DNA of 64,000 bases from contig NZ_JACICA010000002.1 of the NCBI RefSeq assembly GCF_014195585.1, forward strand, positions 186,001 to 250,000, read 5' to 3'. Below, piece after piece: positions 1-8,865 of this stretch; the first letter of the stretch is position 1, and the number at the start of each line of letters is the position of its first letter. Made by a program: the position numbers and the translations under genes. The stretch comes from Alloprevotella rava (lineage in GTDB: Bacteria > Bacteroidota > Bacteroidia > Bacteroidales > Bacteroidaceae). The notes beneath the pieces were generated by a model. That model saw nothing but the letters and a program-made list of their open reading frames with translations. It did not search any database and had not been told where the DNA came from.

Positions 1-10
1 TTTTTATCTA

Positions 11-1297
11 TTAAAGCCCGAACGCTTTCTTAATCTGCTCAACATAGTCGAGCTTTTCCCAGGTGAAGAGCTCAACATCCATTTCTTTCACCTCATTACC
101 GAGGCGGAACACCTTGTGCTTCATGCGCGGATTGTGGCCCATGTGGCCGTAGCGTGCTGTTTCCACATAGATGGGGTTGCGCAATTTCAGACGCTGCTCA
201 ATGGCGTAGGGACGAAGATCGAAGAGCTGTTTGATTTTTTCTGCTATCTCGCCATCGCTCAAAGCAACGTGTTTCTTGTCGTAAGTGTTGACATAGATAC
301 TAATAGGTTCAGCCACACCGATAGCATAGCTCAACTGAACGAGCATCTCATCGGCCACACCGGCTGCCACCATATTCTTAGCAATATGACGAGCAGCATA
401 AGCGGCACTGCGGTCCACCTTAGAAGGGTCTTTACCCGAGAAAGCACCACCACCATGAGCGCCGCGACCGCCATAAGTGTCGACAATGATTTTACGTCCT
501 GTCAGACCTGTATCACCGTTCGGTCCACCGATGACAAACTTGCCCGTGGGATTTACATGATAGGTAATGTCACTATTCTCAAACAGCGCTTTGATTTTCG
601 GTGTATTGACACGCTCTTCAATGGTGCGCGGAATGAGGATATTGATGACGTCCTCACGAATTCTGGCCAACATCTGCTCATCGGCCTTCTCCTGGCTACC
701 AGCTTCGGCAGCGGAGATAAACTCATCGTGCTGCGTAGAGATGACAATGGTGTCGATGGCTACGGCGTGGTCGTGGTCGTCGTATTTCACCGTTACCTGG
801 CTCTTTGCATCGGGACGGAGATAGGTCATCACCTTTCCCTCGCGGCGGATGCGGGAGAGCGTGATCATCAAGTCGTGAGCCAAGGAAAGAGGTAACGGCA
901 TATAGTTGTCAGTCTCATTATTGGCGTAACCAAACATCATACCTTGGTCGCCAGCACCTTGATTTTCTGCATCAACGCGCTCAACGCCACGATTGATGTC
1001 GGCACTCTGCTCGTGAATGGCACTGAAAATGCCACAGCTTTCAGAGTCGAATTTATAATCGGCTTTGGTATAACCAATATGGGCAATAGCGTCGCGCGCC
1101 ACGGTCTGCAAGTCGGCCCAAGCGTCGGACTTTACTTCCCCAGCAACGACTACTTGTCCGGTCGTCACCATTGTTTCGCAAGCTACTTTAGAACTGGGAT
1201 CGAAAGCGAGCAGTTCGTCAAGCACGGCGTCCGATATTTGGTCGGCCACCTTGTCGGGGTGTCCCTCAGACACCGATTCGGAAGTGAATAAATACAT
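11..1297 (-). CDS. metK: S-adenosylmethionine synthetase
   Basis: MetK makes S-adenosylmethionine from methionine and ATP in the cytoplasm and supplies nearly all methyl-transfer reactions. The family signatures are visible: [12 protein letters not shown] near the N-terminus, [12 protein letters not shown] in the middle and [19 protein letters not shown] in the last third. I start at the ATG beginning [16 protein letters not shown], giving 428 residues, a normal bacterial length. The in-frame upstream extension runs back through the leader RNA and its terminator and is not protein. It is transcribed alone, behind a leader of roughly 235 nt that holds a SAM-II aptamer and an intrinsic terminator, so the end product very likely represses it. 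Confidence 0.97.
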   Translation of the reverse strand: MYLFTSESVSEGHPDKVADQISDAVLDELLAFDPSSKVACETMVTTGQVVVAGEVKSDAWADLQTVARDAIAHIGYTKADYKFDSESCGIFSAIHEQSADINRGVERVDAENQGAGDQGMMFGYANNETDNYMPLPLSLAHDLMITLSRIRREGKVMTYLRPDAKSQVTVKYDDHDHAVAIDTIVISTQHDEFISAAEAGSQEKADEQMLARIREDVINILIPRTIEERVNTPKIKALFENSDITYHVNPTGKFVIGGPNGDTGLTGRKIIVDTYGGRGAHGGGAFSGKDPSKVDRSAAYAARHIAKNMVAAGVADEMLVQLSYAIGVAEPISIYVNTYDKKHVALSDGEIAEKIKQLFDLRPYAIEQRLKLRNPIYVETARYGHMGHNPRMKHKVFRLGNEVKEMDVELFTWEKLDYVEQIKKAFGL

Positions 1298-1353
1298 AGT
1301 TTTTTTTGAAATGTAAGAATGAATAAATCTGTAGCGATGGCTTACGGAGGGAA

Positions 1354-1383
1354 CAAAAAAATAAGCGCCCTCCGTTGGCGCTT
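1354..1383 (-). terminator. Intrinsic terminator in the metK leader (riboswitch expression platform)
   Basis: On the minus strand a 7-bp perfect stem (AAGCGCC with GGCGCTT) is followed at once by seven U residues, about 60 nt before the metK start codon. It lies downstream of the SAM-II aptamer, so premature termination is the likely mode of control. The loop plus the 3' arm contain ACGGAGGG, which is perfectly complementary to CCCUCCGU just past the U tract. A competing stem is therefore possible once polymerase has passed. Confidence 0.85.
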
Positions 1384-1393
1384 TATCCATCAT

Positions 1394-1423
1394 GACGGTG
1401 TTACCATTGCGGACTTAACCGTC
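1394..1423 (-). other. Hairpin between the SAM-II aptamer and the terminator
   Basis: GACGGT and ACCGTC form a 6-bp stem around an 18-nt loop in the metK leader. It sits directly between the aptamer and the terminator and may take part in the switching fold. That role is inference; only the inverted repeat is seen. Confidence 0.45.
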
Positions 1424-1480
1424 GGTCATTTTAGCATTCTTTTTACGAGGTTGCAAGCAGCCAAATCTATCCTCGGTATC
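1424..1480 (-). promoter_or_regulatory. SAM-II riboswitch aptamer
   Basis: On the minus strand the P1 stem is CGAGG with CCTCG at 1446-1475. It encloses a loop containing GATTTGGCTGCTTGCAA, which matches the conserved GAUUU and UUGCAA segments of SAM-II. Downstream, GCTAAA at 1430-1435 pairs with TTTGGC of the loop (five Watson-Crick pairs and one G-U), giving the H-type pseudoknot that defines the class. Its place ahead of metK fits SAM feedback. The class is best known from alphaproteobacteria and also reported in Bacteroidota; I assign it from memory of the consensus. Confidence 0.9.
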
Positions 1481-1540
1481 AGTGGAGCGAACATAGCGCA
1501 GCGCAAAAAGCTCATGCCGTGTCATTTCCACTTTGCGTTG

Positions 1541-1572
1541 CAAAGTTAGCGCCTCTTTTCTGCACCACCAAG
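1541..1572 (-). promoter_or_regulatory. Bacteroidota-type promoter for metK
   Basis: The -7 box TAACTTTG (1541-1548) matches TAnnTTTG exactly, and CTTG (1569-1572) lies 20 bp upstream as a near-match to the -33 TTTG. Transcription from here would include the whole SAM-II leader. Confidence 0.7.
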
Positions 1573-1640
1573 AAAAGACGGAAGAAATATAAGTATTTTA
1601 TGTAAAGCTTCCTCTTTGGATTGGTACAGCAAAAGTAAAA

Positions 1641-1690
1641 TATAGCAAAAACATCGGGTCAGTCCGAACAGAACGGACTGACCCGATGTT
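1641..1690 (-). terminator. Intrinsic terminator after the OmpA-family gene
   Basis: A perfect 17-bp stem (AACATCGGGTCAGTCCG and its complement, 1650-1666 with 1674-1690) with a 7-nt loop begins 10 bp past the stop codon. On the minus strand it is followed by a U-rich stretch. Confidence 0.9.
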
Positions 1691-1699
1691 GGATTTCTC

Positions 1700-2560
1700 T
1701 TACTCTTCAGTGTTTGGAGCTTTATCGATGAGATCCATGAACTGATCAAGCTTCGGCGTAATAATGATCTGTGTGCGGCGGTTGCGCTGCTTGCCCAGCT
1801 CAGAGTCGTTTGTGGTGATGGGGTTATACTCACCGCGACCTGCTGCCGTAAGACGGGCAGGGTTCACACCATACTGATTTTGGAGCGCCTGTACAACGCT
1901 GGAGGCACGGAGGCAGGAGAGGTCCCAATTGTTGCGGATATTGGTGCGAGAAATGGGCACAGGGTCGGTGTTACCTTCTACGAGCACATCATAGTCCTTA
2001 TAGTCCTTGATGATTTTCGCAATCTTGGAAAGCGTCTCACTGGCACGGTCGTTGATTTCATAACTGCCGCTCTTGTAGAGCATATTATCGGCCAGAGAGA
2101 TATAAACAACACCCTTGAGAACTTGAACATCCACTTCCTGAAGTTCCTCGCGATTGAGCGAACGCGTCAGATTATTGGTGAGCACCATATTCAGCGAATC
2201 GCTCTTCGTCTTAGCCTCAACGAGCTGCTTGATAAAGCGATTGGAAGCGTTGATTTCGTCCACCAACTTCGAAATGTTGATGTTGCCTTGATTATTCTGT
2301 TGCAAACTCTTATCGAGCGAGCCTTGCAGCGTCTGATAGTCTTTACGCAAATCTGCCACGCGTCGCTGCTCTTCCGCTAATCGATCTTGGAGATTCTTAG
2401 AATTTGCGTTACACTCGGCCAGATTGATACGAGCGTCTTGGTTCTGCAGTTTGAGTTCTGCATTTTCAGCTTTCAATGCCTCAAACTCTTTCTTGCTGGC
2501 ACAACTGCTCAGTATGAGTGCACCTGCGAGAACGGGGAAAAAAATACTTCTGATTTTCAT
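1700..2560 (-). CDS. OmpA-family lipoprotein with coiled-coil N-terminus
   Basis: Probable outer-membrane lipoprotein of 286 residues that binds peptidoglycan. The start MKIRSIFFPVLAGALILSSC gives a lipoprotein signal peptide with lipobox LSSC; upstream in-frame Met codons are ignored because they precede the signal. Residues of roughly 25-110 are rich in E, K, L and Q and likely form a coiled coil. The C-terminal part is an OmpA-like domain with the signature NTDPVP, then RTNIRNNWDLSCLRASSV and RRTQIII. The same coiled coil plus OmpA layout is common in Bacteroidota. It is transcribed alone and ends at a strong terminator. No specific role can be read from context. Confidence 0.88.
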   Translation of the reverse strand: MKIRSIFFPVLAGALILSSCASKKEFEALKAENAELKLQNQDARINLAECNANSKNLQDRLAEEQRRVADLRKDYQTLQGSLDKSLQQNNQGNINISKLVDEINASNRFIKQLVEAKTKSDSLNMVLTNNLTRSLNREELQEVDVQVLKGVVYISLADNMLYKSGSYEINDRASETLSKIAKIIKDYKDYDVLVEGNTDPVPISRTNIRNNWDLSCLRASSVVQALQNQYGVNPARLTAAGRGEYNPITTNDSELGKQRNRRTQIIITPKLDQFMDLIDKAPNTEE

Positions 2561-2770
2561 TATATACATTGGATTTATTGTTTCGGCTCGCAAGATAGAC
2601 TTTTTTATCTGAACCGGACAAATCCTTTAGTATGTTTTAATGATTCTTGCAGTTTTTACAACAGCCTCCACTTATTGCAATCGTTCCCCTCTCCCACTCT
2701 TTTTGCAGCACTGTCGTTGTTATTATTACGACAAAGAAGGGGCTGATATCCTTATAGGAGTTGTTCAAAA

Positions 2771-2850
2771 ATACAATAAGGTTGTCAGCTGACAGCCTTA
2801 TTGCGTGAACTGACAGCCTTATTGTGTCAGCTGACGCAATAAGGAAAAAT
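2771..2850. repeat. 21-bp palindromic repeat array, copy R1
   Basis: CAATAAGG boxes, in both orientations as CCTTATTG, alternate with GTCAGCTGAC palindromes. The array sits in the 2561-3142 spacer between the OmpA-family gene and the beta-barrel gene. The rest of that spacer is A+T rich, and I see no gene in it. Confidence 0.85.
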
Positions 2851-3142
2851 ACAGCCTACATTATTACGTTATAAATCAACGCTTTACAACAGACCAACAA
2901 TCCTATATTGTTTATCGAAACGCAGAAGTAAATGAAAGAAAGAAGAGGAGAGATGACAGCAATAAATCGCAAAAGAAAGCGCACCCGCATAAAAAACCAA
3001 AAGCCAACGCTCACTCGCGCTGGCTATTTTTGGAACATAACAATTTAAATTTACTATAACTCATTGGGGAAAACTTCCACCTTGAATCCGAGTGCAAAGG
3101 TAGGGCAGTTCTTATAGGGCTGCAATACCACTAACAGGGTAT

Positions 3143-3799
3143 TTAGAACTGATAGCCTAAAGTAATGAGCCCCGAAACGTTGCGCGCACCCGATTTATCA
3201 AAGGAAAGCAGACCGAAATCTGTTTCCACCCCCACGGTGATATGAGTAGGAAATTGATAGCCCAATCCGACCGTCAGCCCCGCATCGAAGCGATGAACGC
3301 CTGCTCCCTTGAACGTTGAGGTCTTATAAAAGACTTTGCGACTTCCTTCTTGTTCAGCATCGCCGCGCGTCTTTTGTTGACCGTTGATGCCAAGGGCGGC
3401 ATAGGGGCCTGCACTCAAAACGACGTAGCGCGATGCACCTAGGCGCAGATAATAGTTGAAAAGGACGGGCACTTCCAAATAGTTGGCTGATGTTGTACGG
3501 CTCTTTATGCCTGTACGCTGTGTGCCATCGGCATTAAGAATAGGATTGCCGTGCTCATCATAATACTTCACCACCTGATCCTTATCTTTCCAGCCCTTAG
3601 CATAAGCCGTGAGCCAAGGCGTTACCGTCAAGTGCTGCCCAAGCTCAATCTCATAGCCCAAGCCCGCCTTGAAAGCGCCAACAAGTTTGGCATCAGAATG
3701 GTGGGAAGCAAAGCCGCCTCCAATCTTCATTTGCAAATGCTGCGCTGCTGCTGGCATAGCGAGCAACAAGAGCAGCCCCACAATGAGTTTCCTTATCAT
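3143..3799 (-). CDS. Outer-membrane beta-barrel protein
   Basis: Protein of 218 residues with a signal peptide (MIRKLIVGLLLLLAMPAAAQ), then alternating hydrophobic and polar strands rich in G and Y and a terminal aromatic (LGYQF). This is the usual look of small PorT/OmpW-like barrels in Bacteroidota. The gene begins 12 bp after the stop of the DEAD-box helicase and lacks an obvious promoter, so it is probably co-transcribed with it. The pairing gives no clear functional hint. The exact family cannot be named by eye. Confidence 0.8.
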   Translation of the reverse strand: MIRKLIVGLLLLLAMPAAAQHLQMKIGGGFASHHSDAKLVGAFKAGLGYEIELGQHLTVTPWLTAYAKGWKDKDQVVKYYDEHGNPILNADGTQRTGIKSRTTSANYLEVPVLFNYYLRLGASRYVVLSAGPYAALGINGQQKTRGDAEQEGSRKVFYKTSTFKGAGVHRFDAGLTVGLGYQFPTHITVGVETDFGLLSFDKSGARNVSGLITLGYQF

Positions 3800-3811
3800 A
3801 TGTTGTTATGT

Positions 3812-5632
3812 TTATTCAAAAAACTTTCGCCAATCGGAATCTTCGTTATTTTTCTTCTTCGACCGCTTCACGGCAGTTTCGTCCGAACGGCGTTTGCGCG
3901 GCTTATCGAAACGCTCAGCACGAGCTCCGCGCTCGCTGCGTCCTTTCCCCGCAGACTTACGTCCTCTGCGCTCTTCTGTGGCAGAAGCGTCCCTATCGGC
4001 ATTATCCACAACGACGGGACGATCGCCTACCTTGGCGCGGCGCATCTTTTTGAGAACGAAATCGGCATCGCCTTCGGGAACTTCGAAGAAAGAACAATTC
4101 TGCGTCAAATCAATACGCCCGATTTCTACATTGCCTTTCACATGGCGATTGATAAGGTTGATAATTTCCCGAGCGTAGAAATTATCACGCTTGCCTAAAT
4201 TGATAAACAATCGAGTATAACCTGCTTCAGCGCGGCGCGGTCCGTCTTCACGGCGTCCACGACGTGAGAAACCGCCTCCTTCATCGTGTTTACCGCCACG
4301 ATCTTTTGGCTGTAAAATTTCCGGTGCGCTGGCGTAATACTTCAGGAACTGTCCAAAGGCATCTGCAACAACGCGCTTCACGAGGTCTTCCTTTGTGAGC
4401 CAATCAAGCTTGCGAAGCACTTCGGGCATGAAGGGTGCAATTTCGTTTTCGTCGACCTCCTGGCGTTCCAAGCGGTCGATGACGTGATAGAGCTGCTTGG
4501 TACAAATTTCCTTGGGTTCTGGCAGAACGCCAACCTCAAACTCTTTGCCCAGAATACGCTCTATGGCGCGTACTTTTCCTTTTTCACGCTGGTGGATAAT
4601 ACAGATACTCGTACCTCGCTTACCTGCACGCCCCGTTCGGCCGCTGCGATGGGTATAGCTCTCAATGTCGTCGGGCAATCCGTAGTTGATAACGTGGGTC
4701 AGATCGTCCACGTCCAAGCCACGAGCAGCTACGTCGGTTGCCACAAGCAGCTGAATGGTGTGCTGGCGGAACTTCTGCATCGTCAGGTCGCGCTGCGCCT
4801 GGCTCAAGTCGCCATGGAGCGCTTCGGCATTATAGCCGTCGCGAATCAAGTTATCTGCCACCTCTTGCGTCTCCATACGTGTCCGACAGAACACTATGGC
4901 GAAGATACGCGGATAATAGTCCACCACACGTTTCAGTGCCGCATATTTATCGCGCGCCTGCACCATGTAGTAGACATGATTAACCTTCTCGGCCCCCTCA
5001 TTACGGGAACCGACAACAATTTCTTTATGGTTGTGGAGATAGTTCTTTGCAATGTTTTCCACCTCTTTACTCATCGTGGCCGAGAACAACAATGTGTTTC
5101 TCTCCTCAGGCACTCCCGCAAGAATAGCATCAATACTCTCCGAGAAACCCATATTGAGCATTTCATCGGCTTCATCAAGCACCACGTTCTGTACTTCGTC
5201 CAAACGAGCTACACCTCGATTCATCAAATCGATCAAGCGACCAGGCGTAGCCACAATAACTTGCGCTCCTTTTTTCAGCGCACGTATCTGACTGTCGATA
5301 CTGGCACCGCCATAAACAGCCTGCACATGAAGGCCGTCGATATAGCGGGAATAGTCTTTCAAATCGTCTGCAATTTGCAGGCAGAGCTCACGCGTGGGGC
5401 TTAGCACTACTGCCTGTGTGTGTCGGCTACTGGGATTCACCTTTTGCAAAATGGGCAGCCCGTAAGCTGCCGTCTTACCCGTTCCCGTTTGAGCAAGCGC
5501 AATCACGTCGTTGTTCTCGCCTAAAAGATAGGGAATCACTTCTTCTTGAACGGGCATAGGTTGTTCGTATCCCAGTTCTTCCACAGCGCGGCGGATAGCC
5601 TCCGAAACGCCGAGTTCTTCAAATGTCTTCAA
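3812..5632 (-). CDS. DEAD-box ATP-dependent RNA helicase
   Basis: RNA helicase of the DEAD family, probably acting in ribosome assembly or RNA turnover. The motifs run in order: the Q motif (GYEQPMPVQ), AQTGTGKT, PTRELCLQ, DEAD, SAT, then ARGLDVDDLTHVINY and HRSGRTGRAG in the second RecA lobe. A DbpA-like RNA-binding domain follows (FINLGKRDNFYAREIINLINR), then a basic, disordered tail rich in R, K, S and E. The frame is open back to an ATG at 5698, but a consensus promoter at 5656-5686 lies between that ATG and the conserved start. I therefore use the TTG beginning MKTFEELG, giving 606 residues. ATG-only callers may place the start differently. Confidence 0.93.
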   Translation of the reverse strand: MKTFEELGVSEAIRRAVEELGYEQPMPVQEEVIPYLLGENNDVIALAQTGTGKTAAYGLPILQKVNPSSRHTQAVVLSPTRELCLQIADDLKDYSRYIDGLHVQAVYGGASIDSQIRALKKGAQVIVATPGRLIDLMNRGVARLDEVQNVVLDEADEMLNMGFSESIDAILAGVPEERNTLLFSATMSKEVENIAKNYLHNHKEIVVGSRNEGAEKVNHVYYMVQARDKYAALKRVVDYYPRIFAIVFCRTRMETQEVADNLIRDGYNAEALHGDLSQAQRDLTMQKFRQHTIQLLVATDVAARGLDVDDLTHVINYGLPDDIESYTHRSGRTGRAGKRGTSICIIHQREKGKVRAIERILGKEFEVGVLPEPKEICTKQLYHVIDRLERQEVDENEIAPFMPEVLRKLDWLTKEDLVKRVVADAFGQFLKYYASAPEILQPKDRGGKHDEGGGFSRRGRREDGPRRAEAGYTRLFINLGKRDNFYAREIINLINRHVKGNVEIGRIDLTQNCSFFEVPEGDADFVLKKMRRAKVGDRPVVVDNADRDASATEERRGRKSAGKGRSERGARAERFDKPRKRRSDETAVKRSKKKNNEDSDWRKFFE

Positions 5633-5655
5633 ATCAATGTCTTTTGTAATCGCGG

Positions 5656-5686
5656 CAAAGGTACACCTATAATAAGGAAGTACAAA
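5656..5686 (-). promoter_or_regulatory. Bacteroidota-type promoter for the DEAD-box helicase
   Basis: TTTG (5683-5686), a 19-bp spacer and TACCTTTG (5656-5663) give an exact match to the consensus. Transcription would start near 5650, which rules out the upstream ATG at 5698 as the start codon. Confidence 0.75.
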
Positions 5687-5815
5687 ATAAATTATCAACG
5701 GAAGTCTTGTATTCTCGTTCTCTTTTGTCTTGAATTATTGACAATTCTAATCTTTTTTCTCACCAGCATGGAGAGAATCTTACCCCATGAGCAGAAAAAG
5801 GAAGGAGAAGACACA

Positions 5816-5847
5816 CTTGCACATTCCGAGAAAAGTCCTTATCTTTG
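5816..5847 (+). promoter_or_regulatory. Bacteroidota-type promoter for the DUF2851 gene
   Basis: CTTG (5816-5819) lies 20 bp before TATCTTTG (5840-5847). The likely transcript start is only several bases before the ATG at 5863. Confidence 0.7.
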
Positions 5848-5862
5848 TTCGTTTAAACCAGT

Positions 5863-7158
5863 ATGGAAACAAATATGGAAAAATTGCTCCATTACGTTTG
5901 GCAACACCGAATCTACCCTCTCGGAACGTTGCACACGGAAGACGGCGCCGAGATTGACATCATAGATCCCGGTCTCCATAACTTCAACGCTGGGCCCGAC
6001 TTCTTTAACGCAAAAGTGAAAATAGGTGGGAAATTGTGGGTGGGAAACGTTGAAATTCACGAACGTGCTTCTGACTGGTTTAGACATCAGCACCAACAGG
6101 ACGCGGCATACAACAACGTCGTTCTCCATGTCGTTTCCGTTGCCGATGAGCAGGCACTTACGCTCGACGGTAAATCCTTGCCTCAACTCGTACTTACGGT
6201 TCCGCCTGAGATTCTCTGCAACTATAAAGAATTGCTCCACGAAGACACTTTCCCTCCCTGCTATCGCATCATTCCTCACCTCCCCGACATCAAAAAACAC
6301 GCTTGGTTGGCCGCTCTGACGGCTGAGCGCTTGGAGGACAAGACCAACCGCCTACGTAACTATCTACAACGCACGTACAACGATTGGGAGCGCACGTTCT
6401 TCATCACCTTAGCTCGCAATTTCGGCTTCTCGGTCAATTCTGAAGCTTTCGAAGAATGGGCCTTTCTCATTGAGCCAAGCGCTGTGGGAAAACATCGTGA
6501 CAATGCGTTCCAGGTGGAGGCTTTCTTTTTCGGACAAGCAGGCTTGCTAGATGATGCAGCAGTGGCGCAAGAGCGTCGCGATGATTATTTTTGCCGTCTG
6601 CAAAAGGAATACACCTTTCTAAAGCACAAATTCTCGCTCACACCAATGGATTTCCACCATTGGAAGTTCCTCCGACTCCGCCCACAAAACTTCCCCCACG
6701 TTCGCTTGTCGCAACTTGTAGATCTCTACTTCCGGCAAGGCGTCAACTTCTCCCGAATCCTCGAAGCACGCAATCTGGACAGCCTTCGCTCCCTGTTGCG
6801 CGCTGAAGCAACGGACTATTGGCGGCGCCACTATACCTTCGGCATTGACTCCGTTGAGAACTCGAAGCAGTTGCAGAATGCCAGTCTCGATTTGATTATC
6901 ATTAACACCGTTGCTCCGCTGCTCTTCACCTACGGAAAGGAACGTCTCGACGAAAGCCTTTGTGAACGCGCTTTCAACCTATTAGAAGAGACACGAACAG
7001 AGCACAATTTCATCACGCGCTCTTGGGCAGCAGCAGGACTTCCTGCACGCAATGCGGCCGACTCCCAAGCCCTCATCCAGCTGAAGCGGGAATACTGCGA
7101 CAAGCGCGACTGCATCCGCTGTCGGTTCGGTTCTGAATACTTACGCAAAACTTTATAA
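5863..7158 (+). CDS. DUF2851 family protein
   Basis: A 431-residue cytoplasmic protein matching the DUF2851 family, conserved in Bacteroidota and of unknown function. Its typical opening is visible: MEKLLHYVWQHRIYPLGTL, then IDPGLHNFNAGPDFFNAKVKI and GNVEIHERASDW. The acidic and histidine residues in this part resemble a nuclease-like fold, but I cannot confirm that. The C-terminus carries several cysteines (YCDKRDCIRCRFG). An alternative start four codons in (5875) is equally plausible. It leads a plus-strand run with a thioesterase and dprA. Confidence 0.85.
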   Translation: METNMEKLLHYVWQHRIYPLGTLHTEDGAEIDIIDPGLHNFNAGPDFFNAKVKIGGKLWVGNVEIHERASDWFRHQHQQDAAYNNVVLHVVSVADEQALTLDGKSLPQLVLTVPPEILCNYKELLHEDTFPPCYRIIPHLPDIKKHAWLAALTAERLEDKTNRLRNYLQRTYNDWERTFFITLARNFGFSVNSEAFEEWAFLIEPSAVGKHRDNAFQVEAFFFGQAGLLDDAAVAQERRDDYFCRLQKEYTFLKHKFSLTPMDFHHWKFLRLRPQNFPHVRLSQLVDLYFRQGVNFSRILEARNLDSLRSLLRAEATDYWRRHYTFGIDSVENSKQLQNASLDLIIINTVAPLLFTYGKERLDESLCERAFNLLEETRTEHNFITRSWAAAGLPARNAADSQALIQLKREYCDKRDCIRCRFGSEYLRKTL

Positions 7159-7176
7159 TTATATATATATATAATA

Positions 7177-7566
7177 ATGACACCTATTTTTGAACTTACA
7201 CTTAAAGTGCGCGACTATGAATGCGACATTCAAGGAATCGTTAACAATGCTAACTACCAACATTACACAGAACACACGCGTAATGAATTTATTCGGTCGC
7301 GCGGACTTGCTTTTGATGAGCTGCATCGCCGCGGCATCGACACAGTGGTGGCTCGCTTAGAAATGCAATTCAAAACACCGCTCCGCCCCGGCGATGAATT
7401 TCTCTCACAGCTCTCTGTTCGCAGAGAAGGCATCAAATACGTTTTTGAACAGCAACTCCTTCGCCTTCCCGACCACCAACTCTGCTTGAAAGCCCAAACC
7501 ACGGTGGTTGCTATCGTCAACGGCCGTCTGGGCGACTGTGAAGAGCTTCAAGAACTCATTCCTTAA
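7177..7566 (+). CDS. Acyl-CoA thioesterase, hotdog fold (YbgC/4HBT-like)
   Basis: Small hotdog-fold hydrolase of 129 residues, predicted to cleave acyl-CoA or acyl-ACP thioesters. The 4-hydroxybenzoyl-CoA thioesterase pattern is clear: VRDYECDIQGIVNNANYQHYTEHTRNEF, where the Asp at the catalytic loop follows the usual spacing, then the strand KTPLRPGDEF. It begins 18 bp after the DUF2851 gene (across an AT dinucleotide run) and ends 45 bp before dprA, so the three are likely co-transcribed. The substrate is unknown. Confidence 0.88.
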   Translation: MTPIFELTLKVRDYECDIQGIVNNANYQHYTEHTRNEFIRSRGLAFDELHRRGIDTVVARLEMQFKTPLRPGDEFLSQLSVRREGIKYVFEQQLLRLPDHQLCLKAQTTVVAIVNGRLGDCEELQELIP

Positions 7567-7611
7567 GCTACTGCTCTACTGCAAAAAAATATTTTTGCCT
7601 ATCTGATCTCT

Positions 7612-8697
7612 ATGAACGAACAACATTTCCTTCTCGCTCTCTCTCGCTTGCGTGGCTGTAGCCAAGCGCAAGCGCTGGAAGCTTATCAAACTTTTGGTTC
7701 GGCGCAGGCCGTATTTGAAAAGGGTAAAGAGGGACCTGAAAAGCTAAGGGCTGCACTAAAAAATGCGCCCGAAGCTTTGAAATGGGCAGAACAGCAGGCG
7801 GAATTCTGCCGAAGTAAATCCATCCGCATCCTTAGCTTTGATGATGCAGACTATCCCGAACGTTTGCGCAACTGTGCTGATGCTCCGCTTCTCCTTTTCT
7901 ATCGCGGAACGGCACAGCTCAATGCGCCGCACATCCTATCTGTCGTAGGAACACGTCATATCACGGAATACGGCAAAGACCTCTGCCGTCATCTTCTGCA
8001 AGATCTTGCACAACTCTTGCCTGACACACTCATCGTCAGCGGCCTTGCCTATGGCGTCGACATTCACGCCCACCGCAATGCCTTAGACCATCACTTGCCC
8101 ACAGTGGGCGTATTGGCGCACGGCTTGGACCGCATCTACCCTGCCTCCCATCGCGACACGGCTATACGTATGCTGGAGGCGGGCGGACTACTCACGGAAT
8201 ATCCTTCCAACACAAAGCCTGACAAGGGCAACTTTGTGCGCCGTAACCGCATTGTGGCAGGCATTGCAGATGCCACAATCGTTGTGGAAAGTGCGGCAAA
8301 AGGGGGCGCACTCATCACGGCGCATCTGGCGCAGAACTACAACCGCGATGTCTTTGCTTATCCTGGGTGCATTGGCGACCCGTATTCTGAGGGCTGCAAC
8401 CGCATTATCGCGCAACAAACGGCACAACTGGTCACCTCGGCCGAGGATATAACGCTAGCACTGCAGTGGACGCAACAGGAAACGCTGCAACCCATTCAGC
8501 GCGAACTTTTCCCCGAGCTTTTGCCTGAAGAAGAATGCATCTGCAAGAGTCTTGCCGATGGTCACCCCCATACGATTTCCAACCTTGTCACGGCAACGGC
8601 TCTCCCTTTCAATAAAGTCAATACGCTGCTCCTATCTATGGAATTACGCGGCCTTATCAAAGTCCTTCCAGGTGGTATGTACAGACTGCTAAAATAA
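7612..8697 (+). CDS. dprA: DNA processing protein DprA
   Basis: DprA protects incoming single-stranded DNA and loads RecA during natural transformation. The Rossmann-like core is intact: SVVGTRHITEYG, VSGLAYGVDIHAHRNAL, VGVLAHGLDRIYPASHR, TEYP and FVRRNRIVAGIADATIVVESAAKGGALITAHLAQNYNRDVFAYPG. A winged-helix domain follows near the C-terminus. At 361 residues the length is normal. Another transformation-related gene, comM, lies at 58.9-60.5 kb. A strong terminator follows. Confidence 0.95.
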   Translation: MNEQHFLLALSRLRGCSQAQALEAYQTFGSAQAVFEKGKEGPEKLRAALKNAPEALKWAEQQAEFCRSKSIRILSFDDADYPERLRNCADAPLLLFYRGTAQLNAPHILSVVGTRHITEYGKDLCRHLLQDLAQLLPDTLIVSGLAYGVDIHAHRNALDHHLPTVGVLAHGLDRIYPASHRDTAIRMLEAGGLLTEYPSNTKPDKGNFVRRNRIVAGIADATIVVESAAKGGALITAHLAQNYNRDVFAYPGCIGDPYSEGCNRIIAQQTAQLVTSAEDITLALQWTQQETLQPIQRELFPELLPEEECICKSLADGHPHTISNLVTATALPFNKVNTLLLSMELRGLIKVLPGGMYRLLK

Positions 8698-8803
8698 GTC
8701 CTTACCACACCACCTCCAGCTCTGCCTATCAGGCTGATGCTTAAGTATTTAAGCAGCTTTATAACAATACTAAACAAACAGAAAATATCTGTAAAAACAG
8801 CTC

Positions 8804-8833
8804 ACTCTTTGGTCAGTACCAAAGAGTTTTTTT
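8804..8833 (+). terminator. Intrinsic terminator after dprA
   Basis: A perfect 10-bp stem (ACTCTTTGGT with ACCAAAGAGT), a 4-nt loop and a run of seven T residues. Confidence 0.92.
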
Positions 8834-8865
8834 ATATTCGCATATTCACACTAAAACTTACGATT

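Noticed and set aside
4012-4020. Perfect DnaA-box consensus TTATCCACA.
   Set aside because: A single copy inside the helicase coding sequence. One such 9-mer is expected by chance in 64 kb, so it does not mark oriC.
7159-7176. Run of AT dinucleotides between the DUF2851 and thioesterase genes, considered as a regulatory repeat.
   Set aside because: It is only about a dozen bases long in an 18-bp gap between co-directional genes, with no supporting structure.
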